Source of the DNA: Larus michahellis
Lineage: Eukaryota; Chordata; Aves; Charadriiformes; Laridae
Assembly (NCBI RefSeq): GCF_964199755.1
Contig: NC_133906.1
Span: forward strand, 13,055,378 to 13,119,377
Reading direction: 5' to 3'
Length of the DNA: 64,000 nt
Positions 49,901 to 60,570 of the stretch are shown here, one piece after another; the first letter of the stretch is position 1, and each line of letters starts with the position of its first letter. Under the pieces are notes generated by a model. That model saw only the letters and a program-made list of their open reading frames with translations, had not been told where the DNA came from and ran no database searches. Both the position numbers and the translations under genes were made by a program.

Positions 49901-51689
49901 AGAAAAAAAAAATCCCAAAGAATGTTTATAGCAATTATTCTAAAAATACAAGCAGAGAGTAGCCCAAAATCAGATATTTGATACTACGCACAGCAGGAGC
50001 GATCGAGGGAGTGGAGAGCCCGGGTGGGAGAACTCGTAATACAGATGGCACGCTGGCCCCGGGGACGCTGGCGTGGGGGTGCGGACACCCCCCACCCGAA
50101 GGGGAATCGCAGATCCCGCTATGCACCAGTGATGGTTGTGATATCCACCGGTGCCACACGGGAAAGCCGTGGCCGGGGCAGAGCTTCCCAGGGGAAGAGG
50201 CACCCCCAGCCCCCCGCACCTCAGTGAGGGGAGCCCGGCTGCTGGGGGGAGCCCCAAAGGCACACAGCCCCTCGCCAGGATGCTCTCCAGCCCCATTTTA
50301 TTCCAGCTGAGGACCTCAGGGCGATGCTGGGGCTGTTCTGCCCTACAGCCTGGCTCATCAGGGTGCACATCATTTAAATATTCTTCAAGTCACCTGCAGC
50401 TGGGAAGAGCCTCAGCGAGAATATCCTACTCCGTCCACTTGTAGGAGCAATTCTCTCCTTCCCTCCACCTATAACATATGCCCGGGAGACTTGCACTGAA
50501 GTCAGGCTGCTTCTTCCACAGGGCCAGAGCTCAACTTGTAGTACAAAAATTTGACTGGAGATTTTTTTTTTTTAAAAAAAACCCACAAAGTCAGTGGTAC
50601 CCACCGCGGAGAGGGATTTTGCAGAGAGGCACATCCCACAGAGCCTCCCTCGACCCGCTCCCTCCTGTCGTGCTTCTCATTGCCAGGAGCAGAGCCTGTG
50701 GTATTTGCACACCAGGCAGTTCGAGACGGGTCCGCTCGAGCGCCACAGCCACCCCGAGGGAGCGAGGATGGACGGACCATGCAGGACAGGGCTGGAGGTC
50801 AGAGGACAGAAAACCCTCTTCATTTCCCCAAGTCATTCAAAACCCTTCCCGCATTGACACTGATATTAGCTCTCCGCAGCTACGGCGGTGCCCCAGACTC
50901 CCCCCGGGAAGGGCCGTGCAGGGCAGGATGTGGCCCCCAGCCCCACTAGCCAGTGGGGAACGCAGCCATCGGCACCAAGCATACAGCACCGAGCCGCTCA
51001 CGTGCCAATGCAAGCAGCCACTTGCTTACAGCCGCCTCACCAAAGACCCGGGCATTGTTTCCTTCACCATTATTTATTTTTAGAGACAAAAAGTCAGAGC
51101 TGCTCCTACAGCATGATTTACCCCGGTGGGGCTGTGCTGCCGACAGTGGTTGCCGGTGCCCTGGCTGGATTCCGAGCATCCATGGCTCCCATCCACCGGG
51201 ACACAAACCCCGACCTCCCCCCGGCCTCGGCTGCTGCCTCCCACCTCACCAGCATCACATTCGACTGCTAAAAATAAACTATCCAGGTTATTTTTCACCA
51301 TTCCTGTTATTTATTTGCACGCACTATGGAGCTATGACTCATTAAAAGACACGCCACGTTTTGTGTCATCCGCGAAGGTAACCTGAGTGCTTTACCTGGC
51401 CTGAAACAATACTATTGAAAAAATAACGCTGAGTTAGTCACTGGATCAGATAAAGAGACAATAACTACACTGTACAGATCATGACATCTGATGCCAAAAA
51501 ATCTGCAATAAGGAGAAGACGCTGAATTTGTTATGCTGGTGGTGGTGTGTTGTTTTTGTTTTTTTAACAAACAGACTGAGCCAGGATGTATAAATTTAAA
51601 TCAGAGTTTGGCAACACTGACTGATGTCTTGCACATAAAGCATTAAAAATATCAGCTCATCGTTCACGTCTCTCTGCTGGAAGCGAACC
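49901..51689. other. Downstream intergenic DNA, GC-rich, no gene recognised
   Basis: GC-rich sequence from 49990 to 51260 gives many overlapping chance frames on both strands (up to 201 codons at 50478-51083) with no domain. A T12A9 junction lies at about 50562-50582. No exon can be supported. Confidence 0.5.
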
Positions 51690-52115
51690 AGAGGACTCTT
51701 GTTGATTTGACTAGTAGATGTTAAAGCAATATTTTTTCAATCAGAATTATCACCTCTTTTAAATCATTTTTTACACCATTTTCAATAATTGGCCATTGAA
51801 GGGAACCAATTCCAACAGCACGAGCACAGGTTATAAGGTGGCAAAGAGAGATACAGAGCTAAAAGGATAACAGACTTCCCAGTTCACTGTCTGCTCCGAA
51901 GCAACCACAGCTCTTGGAGGTCGGACCAGAAAGAGAATTTCTAGTGAATCAGAGCATCCAAAATACCCATTAAGCAATGCATTAATTCTGAGTGAATGGG
52001 CTGAAACTTATAGAAATGAGCTAAAAAGCTAATTTTAAAGTTTCCTTTAAAGCTATTTTGCTAAAATATGTACTTAATAAACCTGCTGAGATTTTTCCAA
52101 AGGTTTAAAAAAAAA
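51690..52115. other. Candidate conserved non-coding element
   Basis: AT-rich unique DNA with words typical of developmental enhancers: tttcaataattggccattg, gcattaattctg, agctaattttaaag and gctattttgc. It has no repeats and no coding frame. It lies about 1.8 kb past the presumed SPRY4 3' end. Conservation is not tested. Confidence 0.25.
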
Positions 52116-54189
52116 AAGCCACCGGCGATGAGATGTGAGGTTTGTCGGCGCTGCCAGCAGCGGGAAGAGGGGACGGGGAGAGCAAACAAGTGACGCTGGG
52201 CCAAAGTTGCATCCATCCTCGAAGACAAACGCAGCGATTATATGGCTTCACACCAAAGACTAAATAAAGCCCTGAAGATGGGGCTTTTCATTCACTGGCA
52301 GCTGGGAGGTGGTTTGTTTTTTGGCCAGGGAGCAGGACGCATTCTTCCATGCTGAGACGCCTCTGCAAGAGCGAGGGGAACAATAGATGCGGCGGGATCC
52401 AGGAAAAGGCAGGAATTGCAGCGGGCATCGGCTGCCCGGTGGAAAGCTGGGGCAAAAGGGGTGCAGGGCTTGCTCAGCACCCTGCCATGGGGGACCCGCA
52501 GGATGCGGCCCGCCCAGGCCACGTGCCCAGCACCGCTCGCCCTCAGCCCCGGGGCCAGGGCAGAACCCGTCCCCCAGGTGCAGTTCATGGGGGGCTGCAA
52601 CACCAACCCGCCCAAGCTTCTCCAGGAAGGGATATTTTTTTTTTTCAGTTCTTTGCAATTCTAGAAATGTTGTCCCACCGCACGTACACATGCCTGCAGG
52701 TCTACAGGTACGCACACGGAGCCGGAGTGGGGTTATTCAGTGCCATTCCCCTCAGTGGGCACCTCTGCTCTGTTTACATGGACATTAGATAAGGGATTCA
52801 AGGTCTGGTATGTCTTTTAAATAAAAAAAAGGTTATTAAAAGTCAGCAGAACCACATCCATGATCATGCTGCTGGTTCAGGAGCTTTTCTTTCCTGTCTT
52901 GAATTTCCAGGCATGATGCTGGGGCAAGCATGGCAAGCAGGAGCCTGGCTGCGGCACTGAGGAGGGCTGCGCTGCTCACAGGCGGGTACCAGCTCCCGCG
53001 GCGCTTCTTTCCCAGTAATAAATAATTTCTATTGCCAAGATTAGACACCAGTGGTGAACGGGCATGACAGCAGGAAGGAGAGCCCTGAGTGCCAAGCCCC
53101 ATCCGGACAAGGAGCCGGCTCCTCGCAGGGGATCCACAGACCAGCACATGTCACCCACGGATGAAGTTTGGCCTTTTGTGAGCAGCAGACAAATGGCCAG
53201 GATAAAGATAAATTGCCTTCACATTTTGTTTTACTTCCTAATGACAATAACCTCCTGTGTGAGACAGCGAATCACCGGGCTGCCCGCTCCGACCCCCACC
53301 GAGCGCTGTAAAACTTTAAGGATCTCCTCAAAGAGCTGAGAAGAACCACGACCCTTCAGAGGGCACCTGTGCTCCCACAAAAAGCCAGTGCTTCCTTTTC
53401 AGGGACATTACGAGACGGCTGTAAAGGTCAAGGCAAAGCCTTCCAGCAGGGAGATGCGGATCTCTCCCCTCCTCTTGCACCCCACGCCAGTGGGGCTCAG
53501 CCTTGGCCACCTCCGGGACGAGGGGCACGGAGCCACCCGCGCCTTCAACAGACCCCGGGGGCCCGAGAGGGACACCGGGTGCTGGGTTTGGAGGCAGAAT
53601 TGGGGTGAAAGGCGTTCAGAGAAGCTGCTTGGTCCACCGGAGCCCATCATAGCCCTGGGGAAAGCAGCCCTGGGCACCCAACCTGGGCACACCAAGGCTT
53701 CTGCTACTTCCTCAGGGGTTATCACAGGTTAAAAAAATAACCAGCAAGCTGCAAAAGAGCCGTCAAAGGCATGACTAGAGGAGATATTCTTCATAAGATT
53801 TTTTTTTAAAAAAAAAAAAAAAAAAAAGAAAAAAAAGACAGCTGCATCTATTTTGCACTGGGTCAGCAGTCACCCGGCAGCAGCTTGGGCTGAACGACAG
53901 CTCGGGACTCAGCGCTCCCCCCACCCAGCAATCCCCACTGCCTACTAAACCCAGAAAACAGCAAAGGGGATAGGGCAGAGTTTCCGAACCGAGCAGCCAG
54001 GATTTCCAGCCTCTCAGGTTTCTATATGCTTCTGCCAGACCGTCACCCACCAGCCTACACAGGCCGTGGGGCAGCATCCCTGGGGGCAGCCCCAGCAAGG
54101 GATGGGGCAGGGTGAGCATCCCCCCCAGCATCTCCCGCTCCCTTCCCAGCCCGGCTTGGCTCTGCAAACCCAAGCGGGGTTTGTCCTCC
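52116..54189. other. Intergenic DNA with T9-A20 homopolymer junction
   Basis: GC-rich with many chance frames and no gene. A T9 run (53799-53807) directly abuts an A20 run (53808-53827) and a further A-rich tail, a self-complementary and unstable sequence. Nothing else is recognised. Confidence 0.5.
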
Positions 54190-54480
54190 CAAGCACAAAG
54201 GCCCAAGAATTATGAAATAATTTCTTTTTCTGTATACCTGAACTAAGGCTCAATTGGAACACGTGCTGCCCGCTTGCTCTGCAGCGCTGCAGCTTTCATT
54301 GACGATTTTTCTCCCCTTACAACAGGGGAATAAATAGAAATTTATGCATGAAGACATTCTTATGAATAAATCATAAAACCAAGCTCCGCTCGGTGCCAGG
54401 TATGTTTGTGATTATGTGATGCCATTATGTAACTGGGTTTTCCTAATCAGAAACATGATATTCTCGGAGCATGAAACTGG
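54190..54480. other. Candidate conserved non-coding element
   Basis: Unique AT-rich block with ttatgaaataatttc, ggaataaatagaaatttatgc, tgattatgtgatgcc and atgtaactggg words. It resembles a distal enhancer, with POU/bZIP-like half-sites. Inference from composition only. Confidence 0.25.
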
Positions 54481-54731
54481 GACGTTCTGCACCACGTCCC
54501 CTCGCTCCAATTACCGCACTGGAGCGTCCGACCGTGCGCGGAGCAGCAAAATCCTCCACTGTGAAATGTCCTGCTCTGAGCTGGGAAGGAAACGGTTCAC
54601 GTTGCCTCTTCCCTGGACCCGTCTTGCCCAAAGACACAGTAAAGCATGAATACAGGAATAAAAAAATCCATTGTTGTTGATACGGTGTTTAATTGCTTTT
54701 CACAAAGAATGAACTGTTAGCACAGATTCTC

Positions 54732-54769
54732 CACTTTAGACCCTATGTGGGGGTCTATGGTCTAAAGTG
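54732..54769. repeat. Perfect 11-bp hairpin with nested alternative stem
   Basis: CACTTTAGACC (54732-54742) and GGTCTAAAGTG (54759-54769) are exact reverse complements separated by 16 nt. Inside, TAGACCC can alternatively pair with GGGTCTA in the loop, so two mutually exclusive stems share one 5' arm. It stands alone in intergenic DNA. Confidence 0.8.
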
Positions 54770-57700
54770 CCCAGGGCTCCACCAAACCCAGAATTTATCA
54801 TCTCTCGTGTTCGAGGATGAGGAGTTTCCATTCTGTTTTCACCAGTCTCATGGCGCTGCTGCCCTTCTGCAAACAGCTTCAAGGCTGGCACGAACCAGCG
54901 CTCCTGATATTCACATAAATAATCCTTATAAAGACAACTACCAAATTTATTTTTTCCTTTACATGGGTGTCTGTATCCACTGCTAAGAAACTCCCCGGCT
55001 GTATTTCAGAGCAACTGAAATGCAGCAAAGCTCTAGCTGGGGGATGTTCAGCTACTGGGAATTAGGGACAGGACAAATCCCAGTTCACCGGCAGAGATCT
55101 GCCTAAAACTCTGAGAAAAGCAACGATGCCCCCGGTGAGGTCCCTGCCACCCGCAGCATCCCTCTTCACCGGAGCATCGGGACGCGGCACCCATCCGCTC
55201 TCACCCAGGAGAGAGAGTTTTGGCCACACGGTTTCTGAGTGAATAGGAGGTGGGGATGTAAAATAAGGCCGGAGAGCATGCACTGAGGTCCCGAGATAAA
55301 AAAAAACCCTGAATTGGAAAGACCCCACACTGCTGGGAAGTGATGGGCTTTTCTGCCGGTCCCAAAGAAGTGAGTGGAAAATGCGGGTTAGGACTCCAGC
55401 GAGGCAGCAATATATCTTAACGATCCCTCGGCCGGCTCCTTTTCAGGGTGAGCCTGGCTAAACGCTGTAAACTGCAAAGGAAACCCAGAATGACAAACAA
55501 TTGTAGGAACCTAAAAAACCAAGTTCCTCTGGATTTCATGGGAAGTGCGATTTTAAATACTCCGACCTGTCTGTCTGAGGGGAAGTGGGCAATAAATAGC
55601 AGCCTGGTTGTTATCAAGAGGATGTGAGCTATTTATAAAAAATTCTTGGGCTTTTTGAACTCTGTTTAAAGAGGCAATATCCTTCACTTGGGTAATTGGG
55701 GGACTAAAATGCTAAAGCAAACAAGATTACTCAGCCACCTTGGGAAAGTTTAGTGCTTACTTGTGTGTTTCTGAAATTTCGAGCCTATTTAAACAGCTGC
55801 GCTGTTATTGTCCCCAAATCCAGAGGAGAGAAAAGGTCTTTCAGACCGTTGCGTACACGGGGACGTACCCGCAGCCAAGAGCTGCCCCTCACGCACGGGG
55901 TCTGACCATCACAGCTCAGTGATCCCAGCTGCTGGCAGCTACGTCACTTCATTAAATAATATCTTACATCAATTAAATGTCTCACCTGAAAAGGGGCTTC
56001 TGAGTGCCTTACAACACGCTGGCTTCCCAGCGGGATTAAACGATCTCCAACGCTGAGGCAAAGCATGGGCATCAACTCCTGCGACGGCAGAGGAGGGGGA
56101 GGTTTTGGTGGGAGAGCAAGGGGAAGAGGAAAATGGGCACCTGTATAAGGCAGGATGTGCCCGGCAACACAAATGTCCACACCAAGCAATAAAGACCTCC
56201 TTCGCTCCAGGGAAACTCATCCCATCCCTCTGACAAATAACTATTTTTAATTAATTAGGAAAAACTTTGCCACCTTTGCTGGGACAACCACCTCCCCATC
56301 CCCGGAGCTGCACCCCACCTTCGGGTGCTTCAGAGAGAGCGGGGCCGAGAGCCCAGCGCCGAGCCTGGGGGGCACAGCCATCCTAGGAGGGATGGGAAAA
56401 GGCCCGGGTGGCCTTGGCCGGCGTGCCCTTACCCTCCCTGCGCCATGCAAGTGACCAAGGAACGATGGATTTAGGGTTGTTGAACTGGGGAGCTTTGAGG
56501 GCAAGCCTTGGAGCTGCTCCCCTTCGCAAGGTCCCAGCCCCTGCGGTGGAAAGCAACGGCTGAGACACAGCAGGGAAACGTCCCTCCTGCTCCTTCTCAC
56601 TGTCCCAGGACCCGCATGTCAGGATGTGGCACCAAACAGAGCCCTCAAGGGTTTCCACTGGCTGCTTTTTTTATTTTTCTGAGCACGGCCGTCAGGCAGA
56701 CAACATTGCTCCTGTGTGGGAACCACACACAAAGTGTCCTGACAAAATGATGGCATCCTCTAAAATATACAAACATGCTCAAAAGAAGGAAAACCATGAA
56801 ATTAAGGATAACAAACAACAAAGAGAAACTCATACACAGAATCTGTTAGTGTTTATGAGTCACTAAGGCCTTCCTGTCTCCTCTTATAAATTGTGGGAAT
56901 CCGCTGTGGTCCATCCTCTCCTCGCAAACCACCGAGGTGCTATTTTCCTCACAGCCCCAGTGCCCGGCGCGGGGGGAGCCCGCTGCACAAATGAAAGATT
57001 TTTTTTTTCCTCTTTCTTTCTTTTTTTTTTTTTTTTGTCCTTTTTTTCTTCAAAGTAGGAAACCAAATCTGAGGAGTAAATGCTGCAAGGCGCGTAAACA
57101 GAGGCGACTGCAGAAGCCTTCGCAGTGAGATCACCGAGCGCCTTGGCCCGGCGCTGTTTTCCGACAGCAGAGGGCTTAACAATGGAATGGATGGGAAATG
57201 CCAGGAAAAGTTAAAGAGCTTTGGACACGAGGGCTTTGTAAAAAGCTCATTCTTTATTATTAACAAACAACTTCTCCCCATCCTCCTTCCTTTCTCCCTT
57301 CAGCAAACAAGGATTTTCTTTCTTAAATATAATTTTTTTAATCTTAGCATTTTTAACCTCTCCCAGTGTGTCCGTTCTGCTCCATCGAGGGCACCCCACC
57401 ACATCGGGATGCCAACCACTGCATCACACCTCCACGCACAGCCACCATCACCCTGAGCTTTGCCCTGACTTCAGAGCCCCAGTCTCCCCTCCAGGTCACT
57501 GGTGGGTTTGCAGGACAGTGCAGTCCCCCCCCGGCAAAGGACAGACACTGCAGGACCCCCCAGGAGCAAAGAGCATCACCCTTTGGGTGGGCAGAGCCTG
57601 TGCAAATGCTTCCTCTAATCTGAGGGAAGGATGCTCAGCCCATGCTTCCTGGCTAAAACTGGAATACACAAACTAGAACCAGGAACAACAAGCTTTTTTG

Positions 57701-60272
57701 GATTTTTATGTGAAAGCCTCACACACCAGAGGATCCCGGATGGCTCCAAGAGAAGCCACCCAGACTCACTCAGAGCAGGGCCAGCCTTGAGCAGCTCATC
57801 CAAGCTGCAAGGAACACACTGGCTGAACACATTTGCATCTGTGGGGACTTTCAGTACCAACTTTGTGTGCAGAGATAGAAATACAAACAAAGATTGCAAG
57901 ATGCTCTAAAACGGCATTTGATACTAAAAGGTGATACCGAGCCTTTGGGAGAACGGTACGTAACCCCACACAGCGCCTCGACGCGACGATGTCGAGCACT
58001 GCCGAAAGCTCAAGGGAGACTAAATCTTGTGGTTTCGCTGCCAAAATTCCCTCCTTGCCTTCTTCCTGGGGAAACACCGCTGGCCACTGACCAGTTCCGT
58101 AGTTTGTAGAGCCGCAAGGGAAGGACAGAGCGGAGCAGCGGGTGCTGCTCCCACAGCCGGGAGCGGGGCCCGCGTGGCGGGGGCTCTCAGCAGCACACCT
58201 CCACTGAGATTTCCGTTCACTTCACACGGTTCCTCCTGCCAGTTCTCAAAACAGTTTTCCTGCTCCCTCTGGATTTCTTGGTTTCCATGCCACAAGCACT
58301 GGAAGTAAAATTATTATAATAATGATTACGCTACAACAAAAAGGCTACCCCCAAAATTACAGACTTTGGAAGAAACAGGGGAGTTAAAAACCCCTGAAAC
58401 ATCAACCATAAGTGTTATAATTTTATGTTTGCGCTAACTGGAGGACATGCTTCAGCTGCCCCTTTCATCACCAGCAGCATCTCCTTCGCCGGAGGAGCCC
58501 CGTGCCCAGGGCAGGGGCTTGGGGAGAGGCAGAGACCCCGCCGCCGAGGACGCTAAAAGCACCAACAAAAAACTATTTCAATACTAACAGTGTGAGATAT
58601 GGAGTGGAACCAAACCAGGATTCTTACAGCTACTCTGTACCACTGCAAATGGCTGCAGAAGGAGCAGCAACTCCGGGGCACCGAACCCGCTGTACCCAAA
58701 GGGAGGACGGTGCCTCCGTGAGACAGGTGCCTGGAGCTGAACTCTTCGTTCAGATTGAATCATTCAGAAAGTTGTACCCTCTAATGTCAAGGAAGTCTCT
58801 TTCACTCATATGCACACTGTAAAAATCTGTACTACAGATTTCTACCCCTCAAGAGCTCCTAGGTGGGTGCGATTTACTGCAGAAGCAGCCGTAGCATCCA
58901 GCCCGGTGCCCGACGTGAGCCATGCCGCAGCGACAGACGCACGTTCCGCACAGAGCCAGCAGCGCCACTTGAAACTTCCAGCTTTATATAGACTGGCAGT
59001 TATCGGGAAACGTTGCAGAAACCTCTCTATTCCCCCAGGATTATTAAAGAGATAGTTAAAATAAAACCAAAATAGTGTAAATTTTTTCAGCATCCCCACA
59101 AGTTGCGACTTCTGGGGTGTTGCAATGGGCCTGTTCTTTCAGTATTAGGTTCCTCCACTATATGACCACTTGTATGACAAGGGAGTATAGAGCCGGGGAG
59201 CCCAATGCCGTCACCCTCCCCACAACCCGGACTGCCACCAAAATGATCCGCACACTCCACACCTGGCTGGGAGCAGCAGGGGCGGGGGGGCCGCGCCGGG
59301 GCTCCCTGCCCTGGCACCGAGCTCCAGCCTCCCCGCCGGCTCCCGACACCTCCAACTGCTTTTTAGCTGTGGGAACAAATTAATTCCCTTTTCTGCCTCA
59401 GCCAGAGGCAGGAGAGCCAAAGCACTACTCGCGCACAAAACGACTCCTCTCCTCCCCTCTTCTAGTTTTTTTATTTGCTTTTCTCCTGTTTCACACAAAG
59501 TTGATCACGTGTTAGCAGAGGTGCTGGGAAACTCGCCCACCCGAAAACGCATCTCTGCTCCCTCAGCAAGCCGGAGGATGGCATGGCCCACGCCACGCAG
59601 ACACGAGGGTGGCCTTGCAGGGGACCCTCGCTCCAGGTATCGAGTTCGTGCTGTTTGTCCCAGTGCTGGGCCAGCCCGAAATCAAAGCCATGCCCGCAGG
59701 CCCAGATTCATATATAACCCCGTGGAAAAAAACCCTGGTGTGGGTGCCCTGGGATCTGCTGGGGTCTCAAAGCCCCTCTCACACGTGGCATCAGGCACAT
59801 CCCAGTTTCAGTACATCCGTAACACGGAGCATGTGGCGGGCACTGGGAGAGGCAGGGCTGACAGAGCATGAATAAAACAATAGGTACCACTCATCGCCCT
59901 GAGGGCTTCCCCATACCGGGACTTAATTTCCCTGAAAAACAAAGAACAATTCCCCGCATCATGTATTGATGGGTCTTGGGTTTGGTCCCCACTACTGACA
60001 CACACAATTTTTTTCTTTTACATTTTTGCGTGATGACTTGCATGACAAGCCTAATAAAAGCCTAGACAAATAACCCAAAACACACAAAAATGTAGTACTG
60101 TTTCATATTAACTTCCAAAGCACTTCACTGGCTGTAGGAATAAGCGACATTAAAACATCGGAACAAAAAAAAAATTTAAAAAAAAAAATCAACCATGTAT
60201 GGAAAAGATATATTTGTAAAAATGCCCACTTAAAAATCATTCACTGTTATGGAGTTGACAATGAGAAAACCT
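54770..60272. other. Intergenic DNA, no gene recognised
   Basis: No exon or mobile element is recognised. 55430-55780 is unique sequence with regulatory-looking words (gcaataaatagcag, gagctatttataaaa, ttgggtaattggggg) and may be a conserved element. A T-rich homopolymer tract lies at 56999-57049. Short GC-rich pockets (58080-58180, 59260-59340) give chance frames. Confidence 0.45.
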
Positions 60273-60570
60273 ATCATGGAATGGTTCAGGTTAGAAGAGA
60301 ACTTAAAGCCCACCCAATGCCACCCCGTGCCCTGGGCAGGGACACCTCCCACCACACCAGGTTGCTCCAAGCCCCGTCCAACCTGGCCTTGAACCCCTCC
60401 AGGGATGGGGCAGCCACAGCTTCTCTGGGCAACCTGGGCCAGGGGCTCACCACCCTCACAGCAAAGAATTTCTTCCTAATATCCAATCTAAATCTCCCCT
60501 CTTTCAGTTTGAAGCCGTTACCCCATCTCCTATCATTACACTCCCTGATAAAGGGTCCCTGTGGGCAGAG
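60273..60570 (-). mobile_element. CR1 LINE 3' end
   Basis: It starts at the left with the reverse-complemented CR1 terminus (atcatggaatggttcagg) and runs through the 3' UTR into the ORF2 C-terminus, read on the minus strand as GNGFKLKEGRFRLDIRKKFF, then RVVSPWPRLPREA and PSLEGFKARLDGAW. The first block reaches back to about 60540; homology fades near 60570, so it is 5'-truncated. It belongs to the same subfamily as 6903-7142 but lies in the opposite orientation. Confidence 0.88.

Noticed and set aside
50478-51083. 201-codon frame (+) downstream of SPRY4
   Set aside because: No recognisable domain; it includes a poly-Phe/Lys stretch from a T/A homopolymer and is shadowed by other open frames.
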